Shown piece after piece: positions 7,555 to 17,498 of a stretch of DNA of 64,000 nucleotides. The stretch is taken from NCBI GenBank assembly GCA_002375765.1, contig DFMV01000017.1, positions 48,889 to 112,888 of the forward strand. Reading direction: 5' to 3'. The DNA comes from Rhizobiales bacterium UBA3584 (GTDB lineage Bacteria; Pseudomonadota; Alphaproteobacteria; Rhizobiales; Devosiaceae). The notes beneath the pieces are model-generated. The model had not been told where the DNA came from. It worked only from the letters and a program-made list of their open reading frames with translations, and did no database searches. The position numbers and the translations under genes are program-made. The first letter of the stretch is position 1. Each line of letters begins with the position of its first letter.

Positions 7555-10500
7555 CTATTCGATGCGGACCAAAAGATCCTTTGCATCGATTTGATCGCCG
7601 GGCTTGACCAGGACTTCGGCCACCGTCCCGTCCGCCTCGGCGTGCAGGGCGGTTTCCATCTTCATCGCCTCGATCGAGAGCAGCACGTCGCCCGCCTGAA
7701 CTCTCTGGCCGGCCTGAACGGCCAGTGACGAGATGACCCCCGGCATGGGCGCCCCGACCTGCTTGGCATCCCCCGCTACGGCCTTGGGCCGGGCAACGAT
7801 GTCGCCGGCCTTGAGCCGATCGGGAACGGCAACGGCGCGCGGCTGACCGTTGAGGTCGAAAAACACCCGCACCATGCCCTTTTCATTGGTTTCCGATTGT
7901 CCGAGGAACTGGACCACCATGGTCTTGCCCTTTTCCAGATCGACGAGAATCTCGTCGGCCGGATTGAGCCCGTAGAAATAGACAGGGGTCGGCAGCACTT
8001 CGGTCGGGCCGTAAAGCTCCTGCGCCTTGGCGAACTCGGCAAAAACCTTCGGATACATCAGATACGAGGCGAGCCGGAAATCATCGATTTCCATCCCCGA
8101 GACCTCCTCGGCCTTCTTGCGCTCCGCTTCAAGGTCGGCCGGCGCGAGACCCTTGCCGGGCCGCTCGGTCAGAGCCTTCTTGCCTTTCAGGACCTTCTTT
8201 TGCAGCGCCTCGGGAAACCCGCCGGTCGGCTGGCCCAGATCCCCGGCAAAGAACCCCACGACCGAATCGGGGAAAGAGACGTCCTTGTCGGGATTTTCCA
8301 CATCGGCGCGCTTGAGGCCCGAAGACACCATGGCCAGCGCCATGTCGCCCACAACCTTCGAGCTTGGCGTCACCTTGACGATATCGCCAAACATCTGGTT
8401 GACGTCGGCATAGGTCTGGGCAACCTCGTGCCAGCGGGTTTCCAGCCCCATCGAGCGGGCCTGTTCCTTGAGATTGGTGAACTGCCCGCCCGGCATTTCG
8501 TGCAGATAGACCTCGGAAGCGCCGCCCTTCAAGTCACTCTCAAAGGCGCGATACTGGGTGCGCACCGCTTCCCAGTAAAACGAGATTTCCCGTATCGCCT
8601 TGGGCGAAAGCTGCGAATCGCGCTCGGTTCCCTCAAGCGCGGCCACCAGCGATCCAAGCGTGGGCTGGCTCGTGGTGCCCGAAAACGAGTCCATCGCCGC
8701 ATCCACGGCATCCACACCCGCCTCGCAGGCCGCCAGAACCGTCGCCGCCGAAGCCCCCGAGGTATCGTGCGTGTGGAAATGGATCGGCAGCCCGATCTCG
8801 TCCTTGAGCGTCGCGAACAGCTTTTTGGCCGCCGGCGCCTTCATCACCCCGGCCATGTCCTTGATGCCCAGCACATGCGCGCCCGCAGCTTCGAGTTCCT
8901 TGGCCAGCCCAACGTAATATTTGAGGTCGTATTTGGCCCGGTCCGGGTCGAGCATGTCGCCGGTGTAGCACACAACGCCCTCGCAGACCTTGCCGCTCTC
9001 GATCACCGCATCCATGGCCACCCGCATGTTCTCGACCCAGTTCAGGCAGTCGAACACCCGGAAGATATCGATCCCGCCCTCGGCAGCCTTTTTGACGAAG
9101 AACTGCACCACATTGTCGGGATAATTGGTGTAGCCCACACCATTGGCGCCACGCAGCAGCATCTGGGTCAGGATATTGGGCGCACCCTCGCGGATCTTTT
9201 TCAGCCGCTCCCAGGGGTCTTCGTTCAGAAACCGCATGGAAACGTCAAACGTTGCCCCGCCCCAGCATTCGAGCGAGAACAGGTCCGGCAAGCCGCGGCT
9301 ATAGGCCTTGGCGATCTTTTCCATGTCGAACGTGCGCATGCGCGTGGCCAGAAGGCTCTGGTGCCCGTCGCGCATCGTCGTGTCGGTGAACAGCACCCGG
9401 CTTTGCGCCTTCATCCAGTCGGCCAGCCCCTTGGCGCCGTCGCGCTCGAGGATTTGCCGGCTGCCTTCGACCACCGAAAGCGGCGGATATTCCGGCACCA
9501 CAGGCGCCGCCGCATTTGCCGGCGGCCTGGGCCGATCGCGCACTTCGGGGTGCCCGTTCACCGTCACATCGGCAATATAGGTCAAAAGCTTGGTCGCCCG
9601 GTCCTTGCGCTTTTCGATATCGAACAGTTCGGGCGTCGTGTCGATGAACCGGGTCGTATAGGTGTTGTCGCAGAATTTGGGGTGCGAGATGATGTTTTCG
9701 AGGAACGCCAGATTGGTCGAAACCCCGCGAATGCGGAACTCGCGCAGCGCCCGGTCCATCCGTGCAATCGCTTCCTCGGGCGTCGGCGCCCAGCAGGTCA
9801 CCTTTTCCAAGAGCGGGTCGTAGAACCGCGTGATGATCGCGCCCGAATAGGCCGTCCCGCCATCGAGCCGCACCCCGAACCCGGTCGCCCCGCGATAGGC
9901 GGTGATCCGGCCGTAATCGGGGATGAAGTTTTCTTCGGGGTCCTCGGTGGTCACCCGGCATTGCAGCGCATGGCCGTGCAAGACAATGTCTTTTTGCTCA
10001 GGCACCCCCGATTGTGGCGTCCCGATCACCGCCCCGTCCATCACCCTGATCTGGGCCTTGACGATATCGATGCCCGTCACCTCTTCGGTCACGGTATGTT
10101 CGACCTGGATGCGCGGATTGACCTCGATGAAATAGAACTCGTCGGTCTGGGCATCCATCAGGAACTCGACAGTCCCCGCGCAACGATAATTTGCTTCATT
10201 GCCCAGCTTCAGCGCCGCGTCGGTCAGCGCCTTGCGGGTCTCTTCCGAAAGATAAGGCGCCGGCGCCCGCTCAACCACCTTCTGGTTGCGCCGCTGCACC
10301 GAACAGTCGCGCTCGAACAGATGCACCAGATTGCCATGATCGTCGCCAAGCAATTGCACCTCGACGTGCCGGGCCTTTTCGACGAGCTTTTCGAGATACA
10401 TCTCGTCCTTGCCGAACGCCGCCTTGGCCTCGCGCTTGCCCTCGGACACTTCGGCCCGCAACTGCTTGGGATCGGTGATGCGCCGCATGCCGCGCCCGCC

Positions 10501-10995
10501 CCCGCCCCAGCTTGCCTTGAGCATCAGGGGATAACCGATCGCATCGGCCATTTTGGCCACTTCATCGAGATCGTCGGGCAATGGGTCCGTGGCAGGAACC
10601 ACCGGCACGCCCGCCTTGATCGCCATGTTGCGCGCCGCGACCTTGTTGCCCAGATCGCGCATGGTCTGCGCTTTCGGCCCGATAAAGATGATCCCGGCAT
10701 CTTCGCACGCATCGGCAAACTCGGGACTTTCCGACAGGAGCCCGTAACCGGGATGGATCGCATCGGCGCCCGAAATCCGCGCCACGCGGATATATTCGTC
10801 GATCTGCAGATAGGCTTCCACCGGCCCCTTGCCCTGCCCGATCAGATAGGCCTCGTCCGCCTTGAACCGGTGCAGCGCCAGCTTGTCCTCCTCGGCAAAC
10901 ACCGCAACCGTTTTCAGCCCCAGCTCGTTGGCGGCCCGGAACACCCGGATCGCAATCTCAGAGCGGTTGGCGACGAGAATCTTCTTGATCGTCAT
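7555..10995 (-). CDS. pyc: Pyruvate carboxylase
   Basis: An anaplerotic enzyme that makes oxaloacetate from pyruvate, bicarbonate and ATP. At 1146 residues it is the full single-chain form. It has an N-terminal biotin carboxylase (about 1-450, ATP-grasp loop GGGGRGMRRI, FIEVNPRIQVEHTVTEE) and a carboxyltransferase barrel (about 535-810, starting TTMRDGHQSLLATRMRTFDM, metal site FHTHDTSG). A linker domain follows, then a C-terminal biotinyl domain with EAMKMET, biotinylated Lys about 1112. It is transcribed alone. No biotin-binding or metal residue appears to be missing. Confidence 0.98.
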   Translation of the reverse strand: MTIKKILVANRSEIAIRVFRAANELGLKTVAVFAEEDKLALHRFKADEAYLIGQGKGPVEAYLQIDEYIRVARISGADAIHPGYGLLSESPEFADACEDAGIIFIGPKAQTMRDLGNKVAARNMAIKAGVPVVPATDPLPDDLDEVAKMADAIGYPLMLKASWGGGGRGMRRITDPKQLRAEVSEGKREAKAAFGKDEMYLEKLVEKARHVEVQLLGDDHGNLVHLFERDCSVQRRNQKVVERAPAPYLSEETRKALTDAALKLGNEANYRCAGTVEFLMDAQTDEFYFIEVNPRIQVEHTVTEEVTGIDIVKAQIRVMDGAVIGTPQSGVPEQKDIVLHGHALQCRVTTEDPEENFIPDYGRITAYRGATGFGVRLDGGTAYSGAIITRFYDPLLEKVTCWAPTPEEAIARMDRALREFRIRGVSTNLAFLENIISHPKFCDNTYTTRFIDTTPELFDIEKRKDRATKLLTYIADVTVNGHPEVRDRPRPPANAAAPVVPEYPPLSVVEGSRQILERDGAKGLADWMKAQSRVLFTDTTMRDGHQSLLATRMRTFDMEKIAKAYSRGLPDLFSLECWGGATFDVSMRFLNEDPWERLKKIREGAPNILTQMLLRGANGVGYTNYPDNVVQFFVKKAAEGGIDIFRVFDCLNWVENMRVAMDAVIESGKVCEGVVCYTGDMLDPDRAKYDLKYYVGLAKELEAAGAHVLGIKDMAGVMKAPAAKKLFATLKDEIGLPIHFHTHDTSGASAATVLAACEAGVDAVDAAMDSFSGTTSQPTLGSLVAALEGTERDSQLSPKAIREISFYWEAVRTQYRAFESDLKGGASEVYLHEMPGGQFTNLKEQARSMGLETRWHEVAQTYADVNQMFGDIVKVTPSSKVVGDMALAMVSSGLKRADVENPDKDVSFPDSVVGFFAGDLGQPTGGFPEALQKKVLKGKKALTERPGKGLAPADLEAERKKAEEVSGMEIDDFRLASYLMYPKVFAEFAKAQELYGPTEVLPTPVYFYGLNPADEILVDLEKGKTMVVQFLGQSETNEKGMVRVFFDLNGQPRAVAVPDRLKAGDIVARPKAVAGDAKQVGAPMPGVISSLAVQAGQRVQAGDVLLSIEAMKMETALHAEADGTVAEVLVKPGDQIDAKDLLVRIE

Positions 10996-11265
10996 GGACT
11001 GGGAAACCCCCTGCTAGAGCGTGCCCGGATCGGTGGACACTATATTGGTTAGGATAAGCGCCTCCAGCCAAAAAGCGGAACCGGTTTTGCCGTTCGGGCG
11101 CACGATGAGACAACGACTTGGATCATTTCCACAATTGAACGAAAGACGGAAACATTCCGGCCGGGCCTGAGATACACGGGATACGCGTCCGCTGATCGTA
11201 ATGTCCTAACCAGGCCGGCCGCAAGAAAGACGGACCGAAGGGAAAATATCCCTTCCGCCACCCGA

Positions 11266-11724
11266 TCAGGAGATCGGTTTGTCCAGATGGGCGGCCAGAT
11301 GGCTCATGTCGTAGCCGGCCTTGGCAGCGGAATCGATGATCACATCCGAAGGGTCAGTGCCCGCCTGGCTGAGCGCCCACAGCGTTGTCGAGCGCGTGCC
11401 CGAGCGGCAAAACGCAAACACCGGCCCATCGCTCTCGTCCATTGCGGCGCGGGTGGCGGCCACCATGTCCGGGGTCACGCCCTCGCGGCCCATGGGAATT
11501 TCATAATAGCCAAGGCCCGCGGCCTTTGCCGCTGCCGCGATTTCGGCACCCGCCGGCTGGTCGGGCGCCTCGCCATCGGGGCGGTTGTTGATGATCGAGA
11601 CAAAGCCCGCCTGTTTGATCGTCTCGATATCGGACGGCAGGATCTGCCCCGAAACGCTCACGCGGTCATTTATCTTCCTGATATCCAAAACCCGTTCTCC
11701 CTGGCGCGGAAAAGTTCCCATCAC
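11266..11724 (-). CDS. DUF442 / TIGR01244 family phosphatase-like protein
   Basis: Related to the N-terminal domain of Blh (beta-lactamase-hydrolase-like) and dual-specificity phosphatases. The active-site loop is FAFCRSGTRSTTLWAL (CxxGxRS), and the N-terminus RKINDRVSVSGQILPSDIET is the family hallmark. The longest frame starts at ATG 11724 (152 aa). A TTG at 11688 preceded by GGGAGAACGGG gives 140 aa starting DIRKINDRV, which fits homologues better. In other alphaproteobacteria such proteins are tied to sulfide or persulfide metabolism; the neighbours here do not show that. Confidence 0.8.
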   Translation of the reverse strand: MMGTFPRQGERVLDIRKINDRVSVSGQILPSDIETIKQAGFVSIINNRPDGEAPDQPAGAEIAAAAKAAGLGYYEIPMGREGVTPDMVAATRAAMDESDGPVFAFCRSGTRSTTLWALSQAGTDPSDVIIDSAAKAGYDMSHLAAHLDKPIS

Positions 11725-11777
11725 TCACCGCTCTTATAGCCATCAAGGCCACCGGTGCGCAACAGAGCCCATAAGGG

Positions 11778-13307
11778 TCAGGCTGCTTTGACATCCGCGT
11801 CCTGGGGACCCATCGCAGCTTCAAGCGGCGCTGGCCGGCCCAAAAGAAAGCCCTGGAACCCCGTACAGCCCAGCCCCACCAGTGCCGCATGCTGCTCGGG
11901 CGTTTCCACGCCCTCGGCAATCACCTCGATCCCCAGCCCCTGGGCAATCTTGCAGATCGATTCAACGATCATCGAATCCACGGGCCGCGAGGTGATCTCG
12001 GACACATACGCCCTGTCGATTTTCAGGATATCAAAGGAGAGATCGCGCAGATATCCAAGGCTGGCATGCCCGGCCCCGAAATCATCGACCGCAATTCGTA
12101 CCCCCAGCGCCCGCAGGAATTCCAGATTGGTCCGTTCGACCGAATTCTTGTGCAAGGGCGCCGTCTCGGTGATCTCGACGATGAACCGTTCGCCCAGCAG
12201 TCCGGCGGCGGCAATCTCCTCGGCAAAGCGCGCCGCATAGTCGGGATGGCGCAATTCGGCCGCCGAAACGTTGATCGCCACAACGTCGGTCGGCAATCGT
12301 GAAACGTCGGCGCACACCCGCCGCAAAACCCATTGCCCCAGCTTGGCGATCAGATCGGACTGTTCGGCGATCGGCACGAACGCCCCCGGCGAAATCATCC
12401 CGCGCACCGAATGGCGCCAGCGCACCAGCGCCTCCACCGATCGCTTGCGTCCGTCCCTGCCGAAAACCGGTTGATAATGGATTTCTAGCTCATCCATCAG
12501 GATCGCCGCCCGCAATTCGCGCTCGATAAATCGCTGATAGCGTTCCTCGCTCAGCAATTCGCGCTCGAAGGCGATCACTCTGCCGCGCCCGCCATTTTTA
12601 CCTTTGTAAAGCGCCAGATCGGCCTTCGAGATCAGCGTATCGGCATCCCCCGCGTCGCCGGGCGCCGTTGCAATGCCCATGGTGGCCGAAAGCCGCGTGT
12701 CGCGTCCGGCCAGCGGCGCCGGACGGTCGAGCGCTTCGAGCACCCGCTCTCCCAGCCGCTTCAGCGCGGCCTTGGAGCTGACCCCGGCCAGAGCGAGAGC
12801 GAATTCGTCCCCGCCCAGCCGGCCGATCACCGCTCCGGGCACAAGGTCCTCAAGCGTGCGCACCAGCCGCACCAGCGCCTGGTCCCCCGCCGCATGCCCC
12901 GTTCCGTCGTTGATCGCTTTGAGATGATCCATGTCGATCTGGATATAGGCCACGGGCATCCGCTCGGCGGCCCGCACCATCTCACGCAGCCGGTCGAGAA
13001 AATATTTGCGGTTGAAAGCGCCCGTCAGCGCGTCGCGGTTGAGCGAAGCCAGCAATTCGCGCCGCTGCGCTTCGGCAAGCACCAGTGCTCTGCGCAGGGA
13101 GAAATAGCCCCAGATCACGACGGCCAGAAGCGCCATCCCGCCCATCGCCACCGCCGGCAGCGCCACGCTCTCGTGCGACAGCCCCAGCCATCGGGCAATC
13201 AGCGCTTCAACAGCAGCAACCGCGATCAGGCAACCGGCGCCACCCGCGGCCAACGCAGTGCCACGATAAACGGCCAGGATATTGGTGAGGGAAAGTTCTG
13301 TACGCAT
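11778..13307 (-). CDS. Membrane-anchored GGDEF-EAL protein
   Basis: 509 residues: two N-terminal membrane helices (about 15-35 and 48-68) with only a short periplasmic loop, then a GGDEF domain with intact RLGGDEF (165-169), then an EAL domain with VEALVRWRH (EAL 292-294), NVSAAELRHPDY, VDDFGAGHASLGYL and IKIDRAY-type DILKIDRAYV. Both signature motifs are intact, so both cyclase and phosphodiesterase activity are possible; no RxxD inhibitory site precedes GGDEF. It likely adjusts cyclic-di-GMP, relevant to motility genes elsewhere in the window. Transcribed alone. Confidence 0.93.
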   Translation of the reverse strand: MRTELSLTNILAVYRGTALAAGGAGCLIAVAAVEALIARWLGLSHESVALPAVAMGGMALLAVVIWGYFSLRRALVLAEAQRRELLASLNRDALTGAFNRKYFLDRLREMVRAAERMPVAYIQIDMDHLKAINDGTGHAAGDQALVRLVRTLEDLVPGAVIGRLGGDEFALALAGVSSKAALKRLGERVLEALDRPAPLAGRDTRLSATMGIATAPGDAGDADTLISKADLALYKGKNGGRGRVIAFERELLSEERYQRFIERELRAAILMDELEIHYQPVFGRDGRKRSVEALVRWRHSVRGMISPGAFVPIAEQSDLIAKLGQWVLRRVCADVSRLPTDVVAINVSAAELRHPDYAARFAEEIAAAGLLGERFIVEITETAPLHKNSVERTNLEFLRALGVRIAVDDFGAGHASLGYLRDLSFDILKIDRAYVSEITSRPVDSMIVESICKIAQGLGIEVIAEGVETPEQHAALVGLGCTGFQGFLLGRPAPLEAAMGPQDADVKAA

Positions 13308-13506
13308 GCAACGCCACGACCACTTGTTCGACCGGACCTTACGGGCCCGGCTTTAACGGGGAGTGAACGCCGCTGGATATATTTCTATGAAATCAATAGC
13401 TTAAGCTTAGCACGAGAACAAAACCCTGCAATCTTTCAGTGTCGGCCCGCTGTGTTACAGTCTTGCGACAATGGTGCGATCAGCCGTCCTGATGGTTAGC
13501 GTTTTC

Positions 13507-14595
13507 TTATTGGGTCTCATCCTCGCCTGCCGGCACCGTGTCAGCGCCATTGCCCACCCAGCCCTGCCAGATATCTTGTCCCGTGATGAGAAAATGCTGC
13601 GCCACGGCCTCCGGGCTCGCCTCGTTCTCGGCCTGCCAGGCCAAGAGCCGGTTCATTTCATCAAGCGGCATCGAAGCCCGCGCCAAATAATCGGCAATGT
13701 CGGGCGTATCGGAAAACACCCATTCGGCCACGGCGATCACGACCGTGTCGGGCGCAAATCCCGATCCGCCGAACGGCACGCAATCGCGGATCGCCATGCA
13801 TTGGGCATTGCCGGCATCGAACCCGCCCATGTCGAGCGGCACCAGATCGAGCCGGTCGATCAACGCGTTGGGCTGCCAATAATAGGTCAGAACGGGCCGG
13901 CGCTGGCTCACCGCATCGGTCAGCGCCCCGTCCATGGCGAACCTGTCAAGCGGCTCGACGATATCGAAGCGCTCATCAAGGCCCAGCCCCGCCGCCATGT
14001 TCCTGTTGATGATTGCGCAGGCCCACTCGGCCGGACATGAGTGGAGCTTGGCGCGGCTTTCGCCCGCCGGAACGAACACCTGCCAGTGATCCAGGATATC
14101 GCTTGCGCCATCCAGCCCACGATTGTTTTCGATGACATAGGAGGGCACGAACCACGCTTCGAGCGGCCCACCGCTAAAGGCCGGTGCTGCGGCCCTGGCG
14201 CTGCGCGCCTGCATCGCCCCGTTCCACACTTCGGCCTGGCGTGACACCCACAACTCCGGCGCCACCGCCGGCTGTTGCGTCGTCGCCATCGACGAGAGCA
14301 TTGCCTCGGGCTCGCCGGGCACCAGCCGCACCGCGCATTGATATTCGGCGCGCAGCAGCGTGGCGTGGATATTGGCTAAGATTGCCGCCGAGGGCCAGCC
14401 CATCTCGGCAATGGTGATCTCGGCCGTGCCGCACGGCGCGGGTGGAGCGGAGGCATCGGTGTGTTCCGACCCGTCCGGGCGCTCCTCGCCCGCCCGCGCG
14501 CCGCCGGTGGTATCGAGCGTCTGGATTTGCGCCGGAGCGGCCATCGGTGCGAGATTCAGCGCCGCCACAAGCAACAGGACCTTCTTAGCGCGCAT
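13507..14595 (-). CDS. Orphan OpuAC/ProX-type substrate-binding protein
   Basis: A 362-residue periplasmic binding protein of the glycine betaine/choline/proline (OpuAC) class. The start ATG 14595 has GGAGG 10 nt upstream and gives a signal peptide (MRAKKVLLLVAALNLAPMAA, cleavage after APA). Family features are TITIAEMGWPSAAILANIHA-type start of the mature domain and the C-terminal SMPLDEMNRLLAWQAENEAS segment. A run rich in Gly, Asp and Pro follows the signal. No permease or ATPase gene lies nearby, so it must serve a transporter encoded elsewhere or act otherwise. Confidence 0.82.
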   Translation of the reverse strand: MRAKKVLLLVAALNLAPMAAPAQIQTLDTTGGARAGEERPDGSEHTDASAPPAPCGTAEITIAEMGWPSAAILANIHATLLRAEYQCAVRLVPGEPEAMLSSMATTQQPAVAPELWVSRQAEVWNGAMQARSARAAAPAFSGGPLEAWFVPSYVIENNRGLDGASDILDHWQVFVPAGESRAKLHSCPAEWACAIINRNMAAGLGLDERFDIVEPLDRFAMDGALTDAVSQRRPVLTYYWQPNALIDRLDLVPLDMGGFDAGNAQCMAIRDCVPFGGSGFAPDTVVIAVAEWVFSDTPDIADYLARASMPLDEMNRLLAWQAENEASPEAVAQHFLITGQDIWQGWVGNGADTVPAGEDETQ

Positions 14596-14836
14596 CGGCT
14601 GTCCCGGCCTCCCTGGATGGACAAAGATCATAACTGGCAAAAGCCCGCCCGTTAAGCAACTGTAGGCTCACGAAAATTCCTGCCAAAACCTGATGACTCC
14701 ATAAACGCAACTGTGCAATGGTATCGCTTGGAGCGGGTCCAGCGAGTGGGCCTTTTTCCTGTTGGGCTGCCCGAACCGAAAAGATCGCCAAGCGGCACGG
14801 GAGGGGCATGGCACGACCAAACTTTTGAGGGATATC

Positions 14837-16045
14837 ATGCGTCATATCAAAAAATCTCTGACCCTTGCGGTCGCTGCGGGTGTTCTGTCGGCCGCGTCGC
14901 CCGCCGTAGCACAGGACGTCACGCTCGGCTTTGTCGGCGGCTTCACCGGCCCCATCGAAAGCCTGACCCCGCCGATCTTTGCTGGCGCCGAACTCGCCGT
15001 CCAGCAGATCAACGATCAGGGCGGCATCCTTGATGGCGGCACGCTCACGATCGTTTCGGCCGACGGGGCCTGCGATGCGACAGCGGCAGCCAACGCCACG
15101 GACCGTCTGGTCAACACCGATCAGGTTACCGCCATTGTGGGCGGCCTGTGTACAGGTGAAACCATCGGCGGCGCCAATTCCGCTGCCATTCCCGGCGGTG
15201 TGGTCATGATCTCGCCGGCCTCCACGGCCCCGGCGCTGACCACGCTCGAAGACAACGACCTTGTCTTCCGCACCACCCCCTCCGATGCTTTCCAGGGCGA
15301 AAAGCTCGCCGAGCTGCTGCTCTCCAAGGACATCACCGAAATCGCGCTGACCTATGTCAACAACGACTATGGTTCGGGTTTCGCCGATGCCGTGGTTTCG
15401 GCCTATGAAGCCGGCGGCGGCACCGTCGCGGCCAACCTCGCCCATGAAGATGGCAAGGCCGACTACCGCGCCGAACTGGGCAACCTCGCGTCCTCGGGCG
15501 CTGAAACCCTTGTCGTTCTCGCCTATGCCAATTCCTCGGGCCAGACCCTGCTGCGCCAGGCACTGGAATCGGGCAACTTCCTTACCTTCGTTGGCGGTGA
15601 CGGCATGGTCGGCGACGATCTGTTCACCGGTATCGATGCGGGCAGCGTGGAAGGCATGATCGCCACCCGCGCCGGTGCGTTCGAAGGCGAAAGCGCCACG
15701 GTTTACGCCGAACTGGCCACCGCCGCAGGCCTGACCCCCAACGACGTTTACGCTCCCCAGTCCTACGACGCCGCCTTCCTTCTGGCGCTGGCCATCGAAA
15801 AGAATGGCTCGGCCGACCGTGAAGGCCTCTCGGCTGCCCTGCGTGAAGTCTCTTCGGCTCCGGGTGAAACCATCCTGCCGGGCGAGTGGGAAAAGGCCAA
15901 GGAACTCATCGCGGCCGGCACCGACATCGACTATCAGGGCGCCGGCGGCGATCTTGATTTCGACGAAGCGGGCGACGTTGATGGCGTGATCGTCGAATTG
16001 ACCGTCGAAGGCGGCTCCTTCGTCGAAGTCGGCGTCATCGAATAA
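14837..16045 (+). CDS. Branched-chain amino-acid ABC transporter binding protein
   Basis: A 402-residue periplasmic LivJ/LivK-type type I binding protein. The signal peptide is MRHIKKSLTLAVAAGVLSAA with cleavage after VAQ; the mature part opens VTLGFVGGFTGPIESLTPP. Start ATG 14837 follows GAGGGATATC; the 25 codons upstream are not coding. It is convergent with livG-F-H-M and shares a terminator with livM, so binding protein and permease are transcribed separately and towards each other. Ligand is an amino acid or a similar small molecule; specificity cannot be read from sequence. Confidence 0.92.
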   Translation: MRHIKKSLTLAVAAGVLSAASPAVAQDVTLGFVGGFTGPIESLTPPIFAGAELAVQQINDQGGILDGGTLTIVSADGACDATAAANATDRLVNTDQVTAIVGGLCTGETIGGANSAAIPGGVVMISPASTAPALTTLEDNDLVFRTTPSDAFQGEKLAELLLSKDITEIALTYVNNDYGSGFADAVVSAYEAGGGTVAANLAHEDGKADYRAELGNLASSGAETLVVLAYANSSGQTLLRQALESGNFLTFVGGDGMVGDDLFTGIDAGSVEGMIATRAGAFEGESATVYAELATAAGLTPNDVYAPQSYDAAFLLALAIEKNGSADREGLSAALREVSSAPGETILPGEWEKAKELIAAGTDIDYQGAGGDLDFDEAGDVDGVIVELTVEGGSFVEVGVIE

Positions 16046-16065
16046 GCCGACCAGGACCCCAATAC

Positions 16066-16095
16066 AAAAAGCCCGGGAGCGATCCCGGGCTTTTT
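16066..16095. terminator. Bidirectional terminator between binding protein and livM
   Basis: A perfect 13-bp stem (AAAAAGCCCGGGA / TCCCGGGCTTTTT, 4-nt loop) gives T-runs on both strands. It serves the convergent livK-type gene (stop 16045) and can stop livM readthrough. Confidence 0.93.
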
Positions 16096-16137
16096 CTTTT
16101 CCTGCCAGTTGGTTCTCCAACCGCTCCTTAACCCACT

Positions 16138-16172
16138 GTCATTCCGGGATTTATTCCCGGAATCCATCTCGC
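16138..16172. repeat. REP-like palindromic element
   Basis: The sequence TCATTCCGGGATTTATTCCC continues GGAATCCA, containing the inverted repeat ATTCCGGGA/TTCCCGGAAT. It resembles the hairpin core of family A (CACCCCGGGACTTGTTCCCGGGGTCCA) and is a common small intergenic repeat type in alphaproteobacteria. Confidence 0.65.
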
Positions 16173-16214
16173 AGCGCCGCCGCGAAATGGGATCGGGAAA
16201 GACTGGCCCCAGCT

Positions 16215-17498
16215 TCAGTCCTTACGGCTGATATGCTCGGGCAACAGCCCCTTTGGCGCAAACCGGAGGGCAATGGTCACCACCAGCCCCAGAACGAAAA
16301 TCCGCATCTGCACGGCGCGGGTTTCGATATCGGGAATTTCACCCCAACCCATGGAGGACGACCAGCTGCTCACCGCCCCGAACAGGCCCGTCGCCAGCTG
16401 TTCGGACAGCATCCACACGATATAGATGAACAGCCCGCCAAACAGCGCCCCGAAATTGTTGCCCGCGCCGCCCACGATCAGCATCACCCAGATGATGAAG
16501 GTGTGATTGATCGGCTGGTAGCTCGAGGGATCGAATATGCCCACGAACGAGACAAGGATCGCCCCGCCGATGCCCATGAGCACCGAGCCGAAAATGAAGA
16601 TTTCCAGTTGCCGTCCCGTCACGTCCTTGCCCATTGAGGCCGCCGAGATGTGATTGTCGCGGATGGCTCGCATCATGCGGCCCCACGGCCCCTGATAGGC
16701 CCTGTGGATCAGAAACAGCCCGGCGATCACGATCAGCACCACCAGCGCCAGGAACCCGCCGCGCGCGTAAACGAAACTGTCGGAAATCGAAACGCCCAGC
16801 TCCTGATAATATTGCGGATTGGGCACCGGCCAGGGAATGGGCGAAACCGTCAGTGTGCCGCGCGTCAGCCATTCCATGTTGCGGATCACCGCCCGCAGGA
16901 TCTCGGCGATTCCGATGGTGGCAATCGCCAGGTAGTCGGCCCGCAGCCCGAGGCTGACCTTGCCGACCAGAAAGCCGATCAGCCCGGCCAGAACACCTCC
17001 GAACGCCCAGCCAAGGATCACCGGCAGGCCCAGCCCGCCGACCCAGCCAGCGGTCGAAGTGATGGTGTTGGCCGCCGGGTCCATCTGCGTGCGGAAGATC
17101 ACATAGGCGGCAAACCACGCGACAACGATCACCGCCCCGCGCCATTTCCCCCTGATCCCGAACCGCTGCACCCGATGGGCGAAAAAGATCAGCACCGCCC
17201 CGATGGCCGCGGCGATCGCCGAGCGCCCGAGCAGCATCGGCCCCTCGGACTCCCAGAACGCCATATTGACCGGGAACGAGATGAAGGTAACGGCAAACCC
17301 GCCCACCATCAGCATCCCCAGAATGCCGAAATTGAACAGCCCGCCAAAGCCCCACTGGATATTGAGCCCCATGGCGATCAGCGCAAAGGCGAAGGCTTCC
17401 ACCATCAGCCGCACGGTGAACGGGGTGCCCATCATCACACCCACGAAAACGATGAGCGCAAAGAGCGCCGCAAACAGCCCGATATAGCGCGCGGTCAT
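16215..17498 (-). CDS. livM: Branched-chain amino-acid ABC permease LivM
   Basis: 427 residues, about ten membrane helices. It has the family segment GLRADYLAIATIGIAEILRA (coupling loop facing LivF/LivG) and RAIRDNHISAASMGKDV. The start codon overlaps the livH stop by 4 nt (ATGA), showing translational coupling. A far longer open frame continues through livH in another phase; that extension is not coding. It ends 120 nt from the shared terminator. Confidence 0.95.
   Translation of the reverse strand: MTARYIGLFAALFALIVFVGVMMGTPFTVRLMVEAFAFALIAMGLNIQWGFGGLFNFGILGMLMVGGFAVTFISFPVNMAFWESEGPMLLGRSAIAAAIGAVLIFFAHRVQRFGIRGKWRGAVIVVAWFAAYVIFRTQMDPAANTITSTAGWVGGLGLPVILGWAFGGVLAGLIGFLVGKVSLGLRADYLAIATIGIAEILRAVIRNMEWLTRGTLTVSPIPWPVPNPQYYQELGVSISDSFVYARGGFLALVVLIVIAGLFLIHRAYQGPWGRMMRAIRDNHISAASMGKDVTGRQLEIFIFGSVLMGIGGAILVSFVGIFDPSSYQPINHTFIIWVMLIVGGAGNNFGALFGGLFIYIVWMLSEQLATGLFGAVSSWSSSMGWGEIPDIETRAVQMRIFVLGLVVTIALRFAPKGLLPEHISRKD

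Noticed and set aside
7897..11052. A 1051-residue plus-strand frame opposite pyruvate carboxylase
   Set aside because: Antisense shadow caused by high GC at third positions; His/Arg/Gly-rich and without any domain.
11049..11261. A 70-residue minus-strand frame between pyc and the DUF442 gene
   Set aside because: No ribosome site, no recognisable family, and it includes AAGCGGAACCGGTTTTGCC, a scrap of an intergenic repeat.
14585..16120. A 511-residue minus-strand frame opposite the amino-acid binding protein
   Set aside because: It mirrors a gene with a clear signal peptide and ribosome site, has Gly/Arg-biased content and crosses the terminator.
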